A stretch of DNA of 45,604 bases from IMG/VR virus record IMGVR_UViG_3300022821_000007, positions 1-45,604 of that record, one strand, 5' to 3'. A program made the translations under genes and the position numbers. The notes beneath the pieces were generated by a model. It saw nothing but the letters and a program-made list of their open reading frames with translations. It did not search any database and was not told where the DNA came from. This document shows, in pieces, positions 23,947-31,131 of the stretch. Source of the DNA: a virus. Each line of letters opens with the position of its first letter. Within the stretch, counting starts at the first letter, position 1.

Positions 23947-24431
23947 AATTGTTTACCCCTTAAATTCAACCGAGTCATTCTCTCTTGTAATTTAAGTTGC
24001 TTCTTAAAGATTAAGTCATTCTTTCTTCTCTTAATCATAAATGCTTTCGATGTTCCTTGTCCTATCAGATGCTCTCTTTTCTCGAATGTAAGAATTAACT
24101 TTGCTCTTTCTCTCTTTACTATTAAATAAGGAAACATCGCTTTAGTTATACATTGTATAGAATCAGTTGAAGTTGAACTCCATGAATAAAGATCTTTGTG
24201 CCTTGGGTTCATTCTTCTCCTTTCTTTTATTCTACCCCCAATATTTTTTCGTATATATTTTAAAGCATTTAAATCAGTATTGGATATCGACATACCAATA
24301 TGGAGAGAAGGACGCCCATTCTTAGAAGTACCGTGTCTTTTAATTCTGAACGCCCCTTCGCCATCGAAGAAACCTGCAAACCAAATTAGAAATGTTTTAT
24401 CGAATTTAGTTTTGATGATTTGTTTCTTCAT
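23943..24431 (-). CDS. LAGLIDADG homing endonuclease
   Basis: 162 residues with one LAGLIDADG-type motif at residues 17-28 (WFAGFFDGEGAF), so it should act as a homodimer. The downstream pattern (ISNTDLNALKYIRKNIGG, SWSSTSTDSIQCI, FPYLIVKRERAKLI) is typical of single-motif intron-type endonucleases. No intron or split gene is visible around it. It is inserted as a free-standing gene between a lysine-rich protein and the kinase, with ATGA overlaps at both ends, so it is translated as part of the operon. The C-terminus is basic. Confidence 0.85.
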   Translation of the reverse strand: MKKQIIKTKFDKTFLIWFAGFFDGEGAFRIKRHGTSKNGRPSLHIGMSISNTDLNALKYIRKNIGGRIKERRRMNPRHKDLYSWSSTSTDSIQCITKAMFPYLIVKRERAKLILTFEKREHLIGQGTSKAFMIKRRKNDLIFKKQLKLQERMTRLNLRGKQL

Positions 24432-24748
24432 AATTTCTTTTTCTTCTTTCTAGCTCCTTTAGGATATCGTTGTTTCGATAGCTCTTGGAGTGCTCCTCTT
24501 AATTCCCTAATTGATTTTTTAGTAGGGGATGCAGGTTCAAATAAAGCCATAAGCTCAGTTACTTTATCTGATTCCGGTGTATGCTTATACAGTTTGATTC
24601 TTCCTCCTCTTTTCTTGTTTCCTTTTAGAGCTTTCTTTTCTTTGGCTTCATCTATCTCGTCTTCTTCTGGAAAGTTACCTCTTCTCTTTTTCTCTTCAGC
24701 TGCTTCTTCGTTCAATTCCATTGTTTTGTCAAGAATAGATTTTACCAT
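24428..24748 (-). CDS. Charged lysine-tailed hypothetical protein
   Basis: 106 residues, highly charged and helical (ELNEEAAEEKKRRGNFPEED), with a basic C-terminus (PKGARKKKKKL). No family is recognised. It lies 4 bases after the 131-residue lysine-tailed gene and is coupled to the homing endonuclease by ATGA. A nucleic-acid-associated role is plausible from charge only. Confidence 0.5.
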   Translation of the reverse strand: MVKSILDKTMELNEEAAEEKKRRGNFPEEDEIDEAKEKKALKGNKKRGGRIKLYKHTPESDKVTELMALFEPASPTKKSIRELRGALQELSKQRYPKGARKKKKKL

Positions 24749-24752
24749 AAAT

Positions 24753-25148
24753 TTATAGATCGTCTAAAGAAGCTTTTTTCTTTTTCTTCTTTTTTGATTT
24801 TAGTTTCTTAGATTTTTTAGGTTTGTCATAATCTTCGTCAGCATCGTCTAGCTCTGTAATTTCGTAGTCAGTACTTTGTCCATCTCCTAATTTCTTAATT
24901 TCAATCATTGTACCTTTTCGAATATAAGCAAACTTTCGAATTACTTTAGCTGCACTAGTTGATAAATCTTTTGCTTCATCTTCTCCGTCTAATAAGATTT
25001 GAAACTGATAGCTCATCTTATTAAACTTCGTGTTCATCTTCTCTGTATATCCCATGTATTTACCTACTACTTTTTCTCCTATTTCCATCTTAACATATTT
25101 ACCACTAGCATTAGCGATATTGATTAAGTCCTTGTTAACGTATACCAT
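24753..25148 (-). CDS. Lysine-tailed protein, possible single-stranded-DNA-binding protein
   Basis: 131 residues. The N-terminal 95 residues are beta-rich (YVKMEIGEKVVGKYMGYTEK, then MSYQFQILLDG, then GTMIEIKKLGDG), as in an OB fold. The tail is acidic (ELDDADEDYD), then very basic (KKKKKKK), then ASLDDL. It sits between the PrimPol-helicase and nucleotide genes, where an SSB would be expected, and an acidic C-terminal tip is typical of SSBs. The final KKKKASLDDL closely matches KKKKASMEEL at the end of the 28389 product. The fold assignment is inference. Confidence 0.5.
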   Translation of the reverse strand: MVYVNKDLINIANASGKYVKMEIGEKVVGKYMGYTEKMNTKFNKMSYQFQILLDGEDEAKDLSTSAAKVIRKFAYIRKGTMIEIKKLGDGQSTDYEITELDDADEDYDKPKKSKKLKSKKKKKKKASLDDL

Positions 25149-25153
25149 AATAA

Positions 25154-26710
25154 TTAGATAGTTGTTCGTCGACTAGATGTATACCTAGTTGTACGAACAT
25201 CAAATTTTAAGAATGTTTTATTTGTTTCTCCTTTTCTATTCTTAGCGATATGTAATTCTGCTCTGTCTCTTTTTTCTTGATCTTGCAATCGGTGTAGTAA
25301 GAAAACGATATCGGCATCTGCTTCTAAGTTTCCAGAATCTCTTAGGTCTTTTAACTGAGGACTCTTTCCATCTGCGTTCCTAGTTAATTGAACGGGAGAG
25401 ATAACTGGAATGTTTGTTATTCTAGCTAACATTTTTAAATTCTTAGAGATCTTACCAACTCTTTGGTTATCATTTCCATTTGAATCTGGCTTATCTCTTA
25501 AGAATTGAAGGTAGTCTACAACAATCAAATCAATTTTATTAGATATTAGATGTTCTTTTACAACATCGATTACTTCATCTGATGTAGCTTTAGCTAGTTC
25601 AGCTATTGAGAAAGGAAGTTTCTTCATTCTCTTATAACCTATTTTCAATTTCTTTCTCTTGATATCTCCTTTAATTATATTACTACATCGTTCATTAAGA
25701 GCGAAAGCTAATAGTCTATCGTATATATCGATAGCATCCATTTCAATAGAAAAGAATAAAACGTGTTTTCCTTTCTTAGCTGCGTTATAAGCTATTGAAA
25801 GTGCAAGAGCAGTCTTACCAACTGATGGTCTTGCTCCTATTAAGATTAAGTCTCCTTTTCTAAATCCTCCATTCATAGATGCATCAATTGAATCTAATCC
25901 AGAGGGTACTAGGTCATCGATTCCATTTTTTCTGTTCTGTATCTCTTTCCTATGTTTCTTTGTTAAAGATGACAGAGTGAAGATTTCTCTTTCTGAATCT
26001 TCCCTGTGATATTTAGCTCTTTGCGAAATACTTTCAAATACAGAACGTAATTCAGTTTCTGTCATAGGAGGTCTGTTTCTCTGGTTCCAATCCTTGACTG
26101 CTGGCCAAGCTAGTTTCTCCCATAATTTATAAGGAGTCTTTGTTAAGAATAAGCCACATACTTTAGCAGCCTTCTCGTTTCGTGAACCAGAACCAGCTCC
26201 TTCTAAGATTTCGTCCCAATCAGTATTACCCTGTTCAACTAATTCTTTGTGAAAGAGTTCTACTGGGAAGGGAGTAATCTTGACCTTAGTCTTCCACTTG
26301 TATCTTTTCCCAGACGAGTGTAACGAAGGAGGTGCAACTACGTATCCCCCGTTGTTTCTAATGTCAGTTAACTCTTTGATTCTAACTGCATTTGTAACAC
26401 TGTCCGAGTATTGATAATAAAAATGAAATCCATTTCCACCAGTACTGACAGTTTTAGTTTCAGGAAGATATGAATAATCTCCTCCTTCTTCAATATCGAC
26501 AACTGTTAGATTTGAAATCTTTCCTGTGACAATACCAATATTAGCATCTGGGTATTCTTTCCACCATCTCTTGATTTGTTTACGAGTTGCTAATTCCTGT
26601 GTATATTTTTTCCAAGAGAGTAGTGGTGTCTTAGCTTTTCGACTAACTGGTATAATCGACCACCCCTTAGCTCTTATCGCTAATGCTTTTTGTAGCATGT
26701 CAATTTTCAT
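25154..26710 (-). CDS. PrimPol-DnaB fusion: primase and replicative helicase
   Basis: 518 residues from the ATG at 26710; a TTG six bases upstream would overlap the previous gene. N-terminal domain (about 1-155): bifunctional primase-polymerase fold with NIGIVTGKISNLTVVDIEEG (catalytic Asp72/Glu74), GFHFYY (His96) and DIRNNGGYVVAPPSLH (Asp117). A linker with a PriCT-like helical segment follows (about 170-235). C-terminal DnaB/RecA-like helicase: Walker A GARPSVGKT (292-300), FFSIEM, Walker B LIVVDYLQFL (395-404), PVQLTRNAD and LKDLRDSGNLEADAD. The fusion supplies both primer synthesis and fork unwinding for the family B polymerase in the same transcript. Confidence 0.9.
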   Translation of the reverse strand: MKIDMLQKALAIRAKGWSIIPVSRKAKTPLLSWKKYTQELATRKQIKRWWKEYPDANIGIVTGKISNLTVVDIEEGGDYSYLPETKTVSTGGNGFHFYYQYSDSVTNAVRIKELTDIRNNGGYVVAPPSLHSSGKRYKWKTKVKITPFPVELFHKELVEQGNTDWDEILEGAGSGSRNEKAAKVCGLFLTKTPYKLWEKLAWPAVKDWNQRNRPPMTETELRSVFESISQRAKYHREDSEREIFTLSSLTKKHRKEIQNRKNGIDDLVPSGLDSIDASMNGGFRKGDLILIGARPSVGKTALALSIAYNAAKKGKHVLFFSIEMDAIDIYDRLLAFALNERCSNIIKGDIKRKKLKIGYKRMKKLPFSIAELAKATSDEVIDVVKEHLISNKIDLIVVDYLQFLRDKPDSNGNDNQRVGKISKNLKMLARITNIPVISPVQLTRNADGKSPQLKDLRDSGNLEADADIVFLLHRLQDQEKRDRAELHIAKNRKGETNKTFLKFDVRTTRYTSSRRTTI

Positions 26711-26712
26711 AA

Positions 26713-26940
26713 TCAATTTTTGATTAAATTAGCTTGAATCCATTTCATAATTTCTGAGCCTTTCGCTATATATACTGCTTTATGTGCAGACCCTTTGTTA
26801 ATACAATTTACTGCTCCTGAACTAAGGACCCTTGTCCATACTGATCTAGATTTAATAGGAAGCATCTTGTTTCTTCCCATCTCTACTAAGTCAGAGACTG
26901 TATACCATTTATGAGGATTTAGTTCTAAGCGATTTATCAT
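26713..26940 (-). CDS. Small DNA-binding-like protein (excisionase/winged-helix type)
   Basis: 75 residues. KWYTVSDLVEMG followed by RSVWTRVLSSGAVNCINKG and a hydrophobic strand (KAVYIAKGSEIMKWIQ) gives the helix-turn-helix-wing order of small excisionase or MerR-like DNA-binding proteins. ATGA overlap with the upstream nuclease and TGA two bases before the primase ATG show tight coupling. It could recruit the helicase or act as a regulator. Family assignment is tentative. Confidence 0.45.
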   Translation of the reverse strand: MINRLELNPHKWYTVSDLVEMGRNKMLPIKSRSVWTRVLSSGAVNCINKGSAHKAVYIAKGSEIMKWIQANLIKN

Positions 26941-27701
26941 ACTTTTAAGACTGAGTCATATAACTTGCAATCACAGAAATCATATTTGGCGTGAATTGCT
27001 CTAGGAAATTTTCTAGCATTAATTAGCTTGCCTTGTTGTTCGATTAAATGATAAAGACTTATTATATCATCAACTGTTCGATGAGTTCTCATAATTTGAA
27101 TAGGTTCTCTCTTGTGTTTCTTTAAGAAAACAATATATTCAAAGTATTTTGGAAGTTTACCGTATGTATTATAATACCACATATAATAGAAAGTTGGTTG
27201 AAGTGATTCATCAATATCTTTCTGCTTATACTTCTTCGTACTAGTTTTATAATCTCCGATACCTTCGTCTTTAGTAACGTAATCTGTGATGCCAGTGATA
27301 CATCTAACAATCTTTGATGATTTCTTAGTTGCTGGATTTTTCAAAAAGAATTTGAATCTTTGCTCAGCACTTTTAATGTTGTTTAGATGTTCACTGTGAT
27401 TCTCAAAGAAATAAGTTAGAAGTCTTTTACCATTTTCAAGATTTTCTTTATAGTTGATTTTAGGATAATCAACGTTAGGTCTAAAGTATAAATCTTTGTA
27501 TAAGAAATTCTCTGCGAATACTTTCAATGGTTTAGTCTTCTTATTCTTAAACTTTAATTCAAGAGCTAGATGTAATGCAGAACCGAATGCTAGAGGTACA
27601 GGTTTATATGGAAATTTGATTTTCAATATGCTCCTATACCAATATAGCAATGGGCATTGTAGATAATTTCGAAGAGCCGAGTACGACATCTTCTCTATCA
27701 T
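26937..27701 (-). CDS. Cas4/RecB-like PD-(D/E)XK nuclease
   Basis: 254 residues. The start SYSALRNYLQCPLLYWYR, then FGSALHLALE (His44), is the usual N-terminus of RecB/Cas4-type nucleases. The catalytic core is GITDYV (Asp140), GIGDYKTS (Asp150, Lys152) and LQPTFYYMWYY (Gln168). Cys16 and the C-terminal CDC (243, 245) could contribute to an iron-sulphur cluster as in Cas4 and AddB, but a fourth cysteine in the usual place is not clear. The role is probably recombination or DNA-end processing in replication. No Cas1/Cas2 or array is present, so this is not a CRISPR gene. Confidence 0.85.
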   Translation of the reverse strand: MIEKMSYSALRNYLQCPLLYWYRSILKIKFPYKPVPLAFGSALHLALELKFKNKKTKPLKVFAENFLYKDLYFRPNVDYPKINYKENLENGKRLLTYFFENHSEHLNNIKSAEQRFKFFLKNPATKKSSKIVRCITGITDYVTKDEGIGDYKTSTKKYKQKDIDESLQPTFYYMWYYNTYGKLPKYFEYIVFLKKHKREPIQIMRTHRTVDDIISLYHLIEQQGKLINARKFPRAIHAKYDFCDCKLYDSVLKV

Positions 27702-27703
27702 AT

Positions 27704-28336
27704 CTATTTCTTTAACTCTGATTTACGTTTCTGAGCGTAAGCAATTAGATATTCTGATTGAGTATCTGAGAATTTCTTCTGTCCTTTCTTCATTTTCTTA
27801 ACTGCTACTGCGAACTGCTTCTTGTTCTTAGCCATCGTTAAGTTATTGATATGAACTTCAATACCTTCTAACTCTTTCTTACTGATTTTGATACCGAAGT
27901 CATCTGCTTCCTCTTCCTCATCGTCATCATCTTCATCTGCATCTTCGTCATCTTCGTCGTCGTCTTCTTCGTCATCTTCGTCCTCATCATCATCATCATC
28001 ATCATCATCCTCATCATCATCGTCGTCGTCTTCTTCTTCGTCCTCTCCGTCTTCTTCTTCTTCCTCATCGTCTTCGTCCTCTTCTTCTTCGTCTTCTTCA
28101 GTAATAGATGGAAGATAAGCTTTCTGTAATAATGCAAGGTCAGCAATTAACTGTTCATCTAATTCTGCTTTGACTTTCTCAGCATCTTTAGGAGCAATGT
28201 CCATTACACTTGAGCTAACTTCTAAATCGGTAGTTTCGAATTTCTCACCACCTCTAGCTCCGTGACTAAGCTTTTTAACGATACGTCTTGTAATCGTTTG
28301 AGCCTGCTTAGCTAAGACTGATTTATTCTTTGCCAT
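27704..28336 (-). CDS. Acidic low-complexity protein
   Basis: 210 residues. A basic N-terminus (MAKNKSVLAKQAQTITRRIV) leads to an Asp/Glu-only tract of about 70 residues (about 85-150), then a more ordered C-terminus (IKISKKELEGIEVHINNLTM) ending in Lys. The tract makes long serine ORFs on the opposite strand, which are not genes. Acidic phage proteins can mimic DNA or act as chaperones; neither can be shown here. It is the first gene of the replication block, directly upstream of the Cas4-like gene. Confidence 0.5.
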   Translation of the reverse strand: MAKNKSVLAKQAQTITRRIVKKLSHGARGGEKFETTDLEVSSSVMDIAPKDAEKVKAELDEQLIADLALLQKAYLPSITEEDEEEEDEDDEEEEEDGEDEEEDDDDDDEDDDDDDDDEDEDDEEDDDEDDEDADEDDDDEEEEADDFGIKISKKELEGIEVHINNLTMAKNKKQFAVAVKKMKKGQKKFSDTQSEYLIAYAQKRKSELKK

Positions 28337-28388
28337 AAGTATTAAATGCTTTAATAGTAATAAGTAAAATGACCATTAAGAAAACAAT

Positions 28389-28685
28389 TTATAGTTCTTC
28401 CATACTTGCTTTCTTTTTCTTTTTACTTTTCTTTTCTTTTTTGACTTTAGATTTACCAGCTTTCTTGCTTTCTTTCTTCTCGTTCTTTTTACCTTTTTTC
28501 TTAGAAGATTTGACCAAGTTTTTAACTGCTGCGTCTTTAGCTTTAGAAGCTTCGTCCAAAGATTTGAATTTTGATACAACGTATCGTTCAGGATTCTTTT
28601 GAGCTTTCTTAGCTTTACGAACTAAGTGCTTCTTCTCGTTTTTCTCTATGACTTTACCAGTCTTTTTGTTGATTAAATAAAACAT
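28389..28685 (-). CDS. Lysine-rich MFYLI-family protein
   Basis: 98 residues. The start MFYLINKKTGKVIEKN, then VVSKFKSLDEA, is shared in pattern with the product of 29982 (MFYLIKNESEIIDES, HKVSKFAP), so the two are probably paralogues. The C-terminal half is almost pure Lys/Glu/Ser and ends KKKKKASMEEL, like the KKKKASLDDL end of the 24753 product. The start has a real Shine-Dalgarno (AAGGAAGGTGAT), unlike most genes here, which suggests high expression. A nucleic-acid-binding role is likely from charge. Confidence 0.55.
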   Translation of the reverse strand: MFYLINKKTGKVIEKNEKKHLVRKAKKAQKNPERYVVSKFKSLDEASKAKDAAVKNLVKSSKKKGKKNEKKESKKAGKSKVKKEKKSKKKKKASMEEL

Positions 28686-28731
28686 TCATTATCACCTTCC
28701 TTTCTAGTTTTGATTAGTATATTAAATACCT

Positions 28732-28800
28732 AAGTGATGGGGAGAGTGAACTAACTTCCTAGAAACTTAGTTCAAAAAGATTTCTCTCCCTCCATTACTT
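28732..28800 (-). ncRNA. Long nested stem-loop directly after the 57-residue gene
   Basis: AAGTGATGG-GGAGAG (28732-28746) pairs with CTCTCCCTCCATTACTT (to about 28800). Inside it, TGAACTAA (28747-28754) pairs perfectly with TTAGTTCA (28767-28774). The structure starts 2 bases after the leftward stop codon at 28803. It may be a terminator, an mRNA-end stabiliser or a processed small RNA. Confidence 0.55.
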
Positions 28801-28802
28801 AC

Positions 28803-28976
28803 CTATTTCTTTGATTTTAAAACATCTTCGTATTTTGTTAACTTGACTGATACAATCTCGTTTTCTGTGAAAGTCTTTCTTACTACCTTCTCTGCGTGAG
28901 CTGTAGTATTAGCTTTGACTAGATAACGTTCTTTCTTGTCTTCTTCGTTGACAATAACAACTTCGTAGTAGTTCAT
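28803..28976 (-). CDS. 57-residue DUF4494-like small protein
   Basis: The frame fits exactly between two structured elements. The sequence MNYYEVVIVNEEDKKERYLV, then KANTTAHAEKVVRK, then EIVSVKLTKYEDVL has the layout of DUF4494-type phage proteins (aromatic start, Y.VKA....AE, K). That family is known mainly from phages and genomes of Bacteroidetes; its function is unknown. The A/T leader lacks a Shine-Dalgarno. Confidence 0.5.
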   Translation of the reverse strand: MNYYEVVIVNEEDKKERYLVKANTTAHAEKVVRKTFTENEIVSVKLTKYEDVLKSKK

Positions 28977-29000
28977 AAACGTATTTCTAAATTAATTAAG

Positions 29001-29062
29001 TAATTGGGAGAGAGATACTTCCGTACTGCTAGTGCTTGTCAGTCTAGCAGAATATCTCTCCC
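29001..29062 (-). ncRNA. Nested stem-loop directly after the 144-residue gene
   Basis: Outer arms TAATTGGGAGAGAGATA (29001-29017) and TATCTCTCCC (29053-29062); inner perfect stem CTGCTAG (29026-29032) and CTAGCAG (29044-29050). It lies 4 bases after the leftward stop at 29067 and repeats the layout of the element at 28732-28800, with different inner sequence. Confidence 0.55.
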
Positions 29063-29066
29063 TTAA

Positions 29067-29501
29067 TTATTCAAGTAATGTATATCTCATCGACCTTAAG
29101 TGATGTATAGTATAATCAACGTATCCTCTTCTGTTCTCTGACTTCAATCTTATATTTATACCATTGACTTCTATGACTGTTCGTTCGATTCCAGATTTTG
29201 TGATAAGTTTAGAACCATGCTTGAGTTTACCGAGAGTAATTGGTTTGTACTTGCTATCAGTTATCTTCTTAATAGTCTTGCTAACATGAATAGGCAAGAG
29301 AGTTCGATTCCATTCTCCATAATGCCATCCTACTTCCCATCCACATGTTAGGCAGACTTGTACATCGTGGACTGTACAATGTCTCGTTGTCTTTCTTGTT
29401 GGAACTGCACAGCTGAAGTTTGTCTCAGTTCTCTTTTCGAACTTACATCCTTTTGTTATGCAATGGTATTTCTTATTCTTTATGACTTTTCTAAATTCCA
29501 T
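29067..29501 (-). CDS. Cysteine-rich hypothetical protein
   Basis: 144 residues. Cysteines at CITKGCKF, FSCAVP, HCTVHDVQVCLTCGW could bind one or two zinc ions. The C-terminal half is beta-rich (HGSKLITKSGIERTVIEVNG, INIRLKSENRRGYVDYTIHH), like a small SH3/KOW-type barrel. No family is recognised. It overlaps the upstream gene by 11 bases, and a nested hairpin follows its stop. Confidence 0.5.
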   Translation of the reverse strand: MEFRKVIKNKKYHCITKGCKFEKRTETNFSCAVPTRKTTRHCTVHDVQVCLTCGWEVGWHYGEWNRTLLPIHVSKTIKKITDSKYKPITLGKLKHGSKLITKSGIERTVIEVNGINIRLKSENRRGYVDYTIHHLRSMRYTLLE

Positions 29502-29706
29502 TATTGTTTCTATTAATTAATATGTTACCATATCTAAGTTCTTCGTTTGCTTTGTCTAAGACTCTGATTTGAGAATAGTCTAATTCATAGCTTAGTTTCT
29601 CTAATATTCTCAGTGGAGACAAATCAAAGAACCAAGCGAGTTGTGATATAGGAACTCTATCCTCTGTAAATTTCTCTATTATATTTTTATTTATTATTTC
29701 GTTCAT
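29491..29706 (-). CDS. Small helix-turn-helix-like protein
   Basis: 71 residues. The segment DRVPISQLAWFFDLSPLRIL is spaced like a helix-turn-helix (ISQLAWFFDLS.LRI). The rest is helical and charged. Its ATG overlaps the TGA of the upstream zinc protein (ATGA), strong evidence for expression. A regulator role is possible but not shown. Confidence 0.5.
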   Translation of the reverse strand: MNEIINKNIIEKFTEDRVPISQLAWFFDLSPLRILEKLSYELDYSQIRVLDKANEELRYGNILINRNNNGI

Positions 29707-29876
29707 CTTTTAATTTCTTCTAATTTAATTTTAAAATCACTTTTGCAATTAACACATCTTATTCGGTTATCATCTGTGAATGCGAATGACCTGCAGTTGC
29801 AGTTGGGACAACCAATTCCCAAGCAGAATAAGATGTGTATAATCTCTCTTCTTAATTTATTGATTATGTCAGTCAT
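29703..29876 (-). CDS. 57-residue zinc-ribbon protein
   Basis: The product has CPNCNC near residue 23 and CVNC near residue 41 (IGCPNCNCRSFAFTDDNRIR, then CVNCKSDFKIK), a clear short zinc ribbon. The TGA overlaps the ATG of the following gene. An AT-rich leader is followed on the upstream side by the cloverleaf-like element. Probably a nucleic-acid-binding accessory. Confidence 0.55.
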   Translation of the reverse strand: MTDIINKLRREIIHILFCLGIGCPNCNCRSFAFTDDNRIRCVNCKSDFKIKLEEIKR

Positions 29877-29886
29877 AGTAATTTAG

Positions 29887-29977
29887 GGGGAATGAACAAA
29901 TGAAGTATTGCTTAGTTTCAAATGAGTCGGAACCCACTTGCCCTATACGAGAACTCCAAGTAGCTTGCTCATTCCCC
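29887..29977 (-). ncRNA. Cloverleaf-like structured element
   Basis: On the leftward strand the 9-bp closing stem GGGGAATGA/TCATTCCCC encloses three hairpins: CAAG-CTA-CTTG, a 7-bp stem (with two G-U pairs) closing the loop TTCCGA, and a weaker AAG/CTT hairpin. The size (91 nt) and layout recall a tRNA, but the D and T arms and anticodon loop do not fit the consensus, so I do not call a tRNA. It begins 4 bases after the stop of the gene at 29982. Confidence 0.5.
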
Positions 29978-29981
29978 GTGA

Positions 29982-30317
29982 TTATTTAGCGTATAGCATT
30001 GTTGGTACTTTGTCGTAGAGATTCATTGTTCTCAGTTTCTTAGAGTTCTGTCTCTTTAACTTTCTCAGTTCTTTCTTACTTAATACTTCTGTCGGTAATT
30101 CTTCTTCCTCATCATCATCTGATAATAAATCATCAAATAAGTCTTTTACCTTCTTTGCTACTTTCTTGAGTTTCTTTCCAGTTGGTGCGAACTTACTAAC
30201 TTTGTGAATTACTTTGTCTTCCTCAGACATTTTCTTATAGACTTTTCGTAGTTGACCTTTCTTGTCAGATTCATCAATGATTTCACTTTCGTTTTTAATT
30301 AGATAAAACATAGTCAT
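29982..30317 (-). CDS. MFYLI-family protein, paralogue of 28389
   Basis: About 111 residues from the ATG at 30317 (the MFYLI start is at 30311; a TTG lies just upstream). The start MFYLIKNESEIIDES and VIHKVSKFAPTGKK match the 28389 product in order. It continues with a basic helix, an acidic patch (DDLLSDDDEEEELP) and a C-terminal strand ending VPTMLYAK. No named family. It is the first gene after the 30.3-30.6 kb repeat region on this strand, so it may have its own promoter there. Confidence 0.5.
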   Translation of the reverse strand: MTMFYLIKNESEIIDESDKKGQLRKVYKKMSEEDKVIHKVSKFAPTGKKLKKVAKKVKDLFDDLLSDDDEEEELPTEVLSKKELRKLKRQNSKKLRTMNLYDKVPTMLYAK

Positions 30318-30320
30318 CAA

Positions 30321-30638
30321 TTAATCAATTAATTATTTAAAAATATGTATATACTAAGTACGTTTATTATTTATTAAAAAGTATAGTTAGTATATAGTAT
30401 AGTATAGTATAGTATATATAGTAATAGAGTAAAGAAAGGAGAAAGCTATATTATATTTCTTTTAGTTATCTAACTTGTTCTTTCTCCTTTTCTTTATCTA
30501 TATTATAATAATAAGATATATTATGAATTTTGTAAACTAGTTCAATGTTACAGTGTAAATAGAGTTGTTAACAAGTAATCTTTTTGATTTATTATATTTT
30601 AAAGATTTGATTTATACCCTTATTACTAATCGCAAACT
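30321..30638. promoter_or_regulatory. A/T-rich intergenic region with TATAG iterons and a long hairpin
   Basis: No coding frame. It holds four or more tandem TATAG pentamers (about 30393-30417), the words CAGTGTAA and GAGTTGTTAACA (30562-30573), and a 15-bp near-perfect stem: AAAGAAAGGAGAAAG (30431-30445) with CTTTCTCCTTTTCTTT (30480-30495), one bulge. The iterons and both words recur in inverted orientation at 33.7-33.8 kb. It probably contains a promoter for the gene at 29982 and may be part of an origin. Confidence 0.45.
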
Positions 30639-30908
30639 TTATACTTTGAAATTCTTGCCGGCTATTTGTAGACTTTCAATTATTTTATAGTCTATTCTGC
30701 TAAATTGTAATTCTACCTCTCGCCATATTGCATTCTCGAAGCTCATTGCCCCATTTGTGATATGCTCCCTCCCTACTATTCTCTCTTCAAATTCTTCAGT
30801 AACTTCTTCATGTATATTTGCAAGTAATTGTTCTTTATAATTTGCAATGTATTTTCTCATTATTAAATTAATTTCTTGCTTTTCTTTTTGCGTAAGAATG
30901 TGTTTCAT
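30639..30908 (-). CDS. 89-residue hypothetical protein
   Basis: A helical, charged protein (MKHILTQKEKQEINLIMRKY, then KEQLLANIHEEVTEEFEERI) with a C-terminus ending IIESLQIAGKNFKV. No family is recognised. It stands alone, with regulatory DNA on one side and a hairpin-terminated gene on the other. The A/T leader lacks a Shine-Dalgarno. Confidence 0.5.
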   Translation of the reverse strand: MKHILTQKEKQEINLIMRKYIANYKEQLLANIHEEVTEEFEERIVGREHITNGAMSFENAIWREVELQFSRIDYKIIESLQIAGKNFKV

Positions 30909-30928
30909 ATTGATTGATTAAGAATTAG

Positions 30929-30951
30929 CGAAGAGAGAAACTCTCTCCTCG
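30929..30951 (-). terminator. 3' hairpin abutting the 59-residue gene
   Basis: CGA-AGAGAG (30929-30937), loop AAA, CTCTCT-CC-TCG (30941-30951): a 9-bp stem with a 2-base bulge that touches the stop codon at 30952. Confidence 0.5.
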
Positions 30952-31131
30952 TTACTCCTCACTCTCTTCCCATTCTTCTAAGCATTCTTTAAGAGAACCG
31001 AATGACCATATTGCCATCTCTTCAAGAGTTGCATTACTTGCTATACTTTTGAAGGTGCTCTCAATAAACTCAGTAAACTTCGCACTGTTTTCGTATTTCT
31101 CTTCGAATTGCTTCTCGACTTTCTTACTCAT
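30952..31131 (-). CDS. 59-residue acidic hypothetical protein
   Basis: The product is acidic and helical (MSKKVEKQFEEKYENSAKFT, then EMAIWSFGSLKECLEEWEES). Its start overlaps the previous gene's stop by 8 bases, and a hairpin follows its stop directly. No family is recognised. The overlap and hairpin together support expression. Confidence 0.5.
   Translation of the reverse strand: MSKKVEKQFEEKYENSAKFTEFIESTFKSIASNATLEEMAIWSFGSLKECLEEWEESEE

Noticed and set aside
27888-28118. Serine-only frame opposite the acidic gene
   Set aside because: It is the antisense image of Asp/Glu codons (TCATC/TCTTC) and has no independent support; the same applies to the serine frame at 42422-42868.
29887-29977. 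tRNA gene
   Set aside because: The acceptor-like stem fits, but the arms and anticodon loop do not match the tRNA consensus; kept as a structured element.
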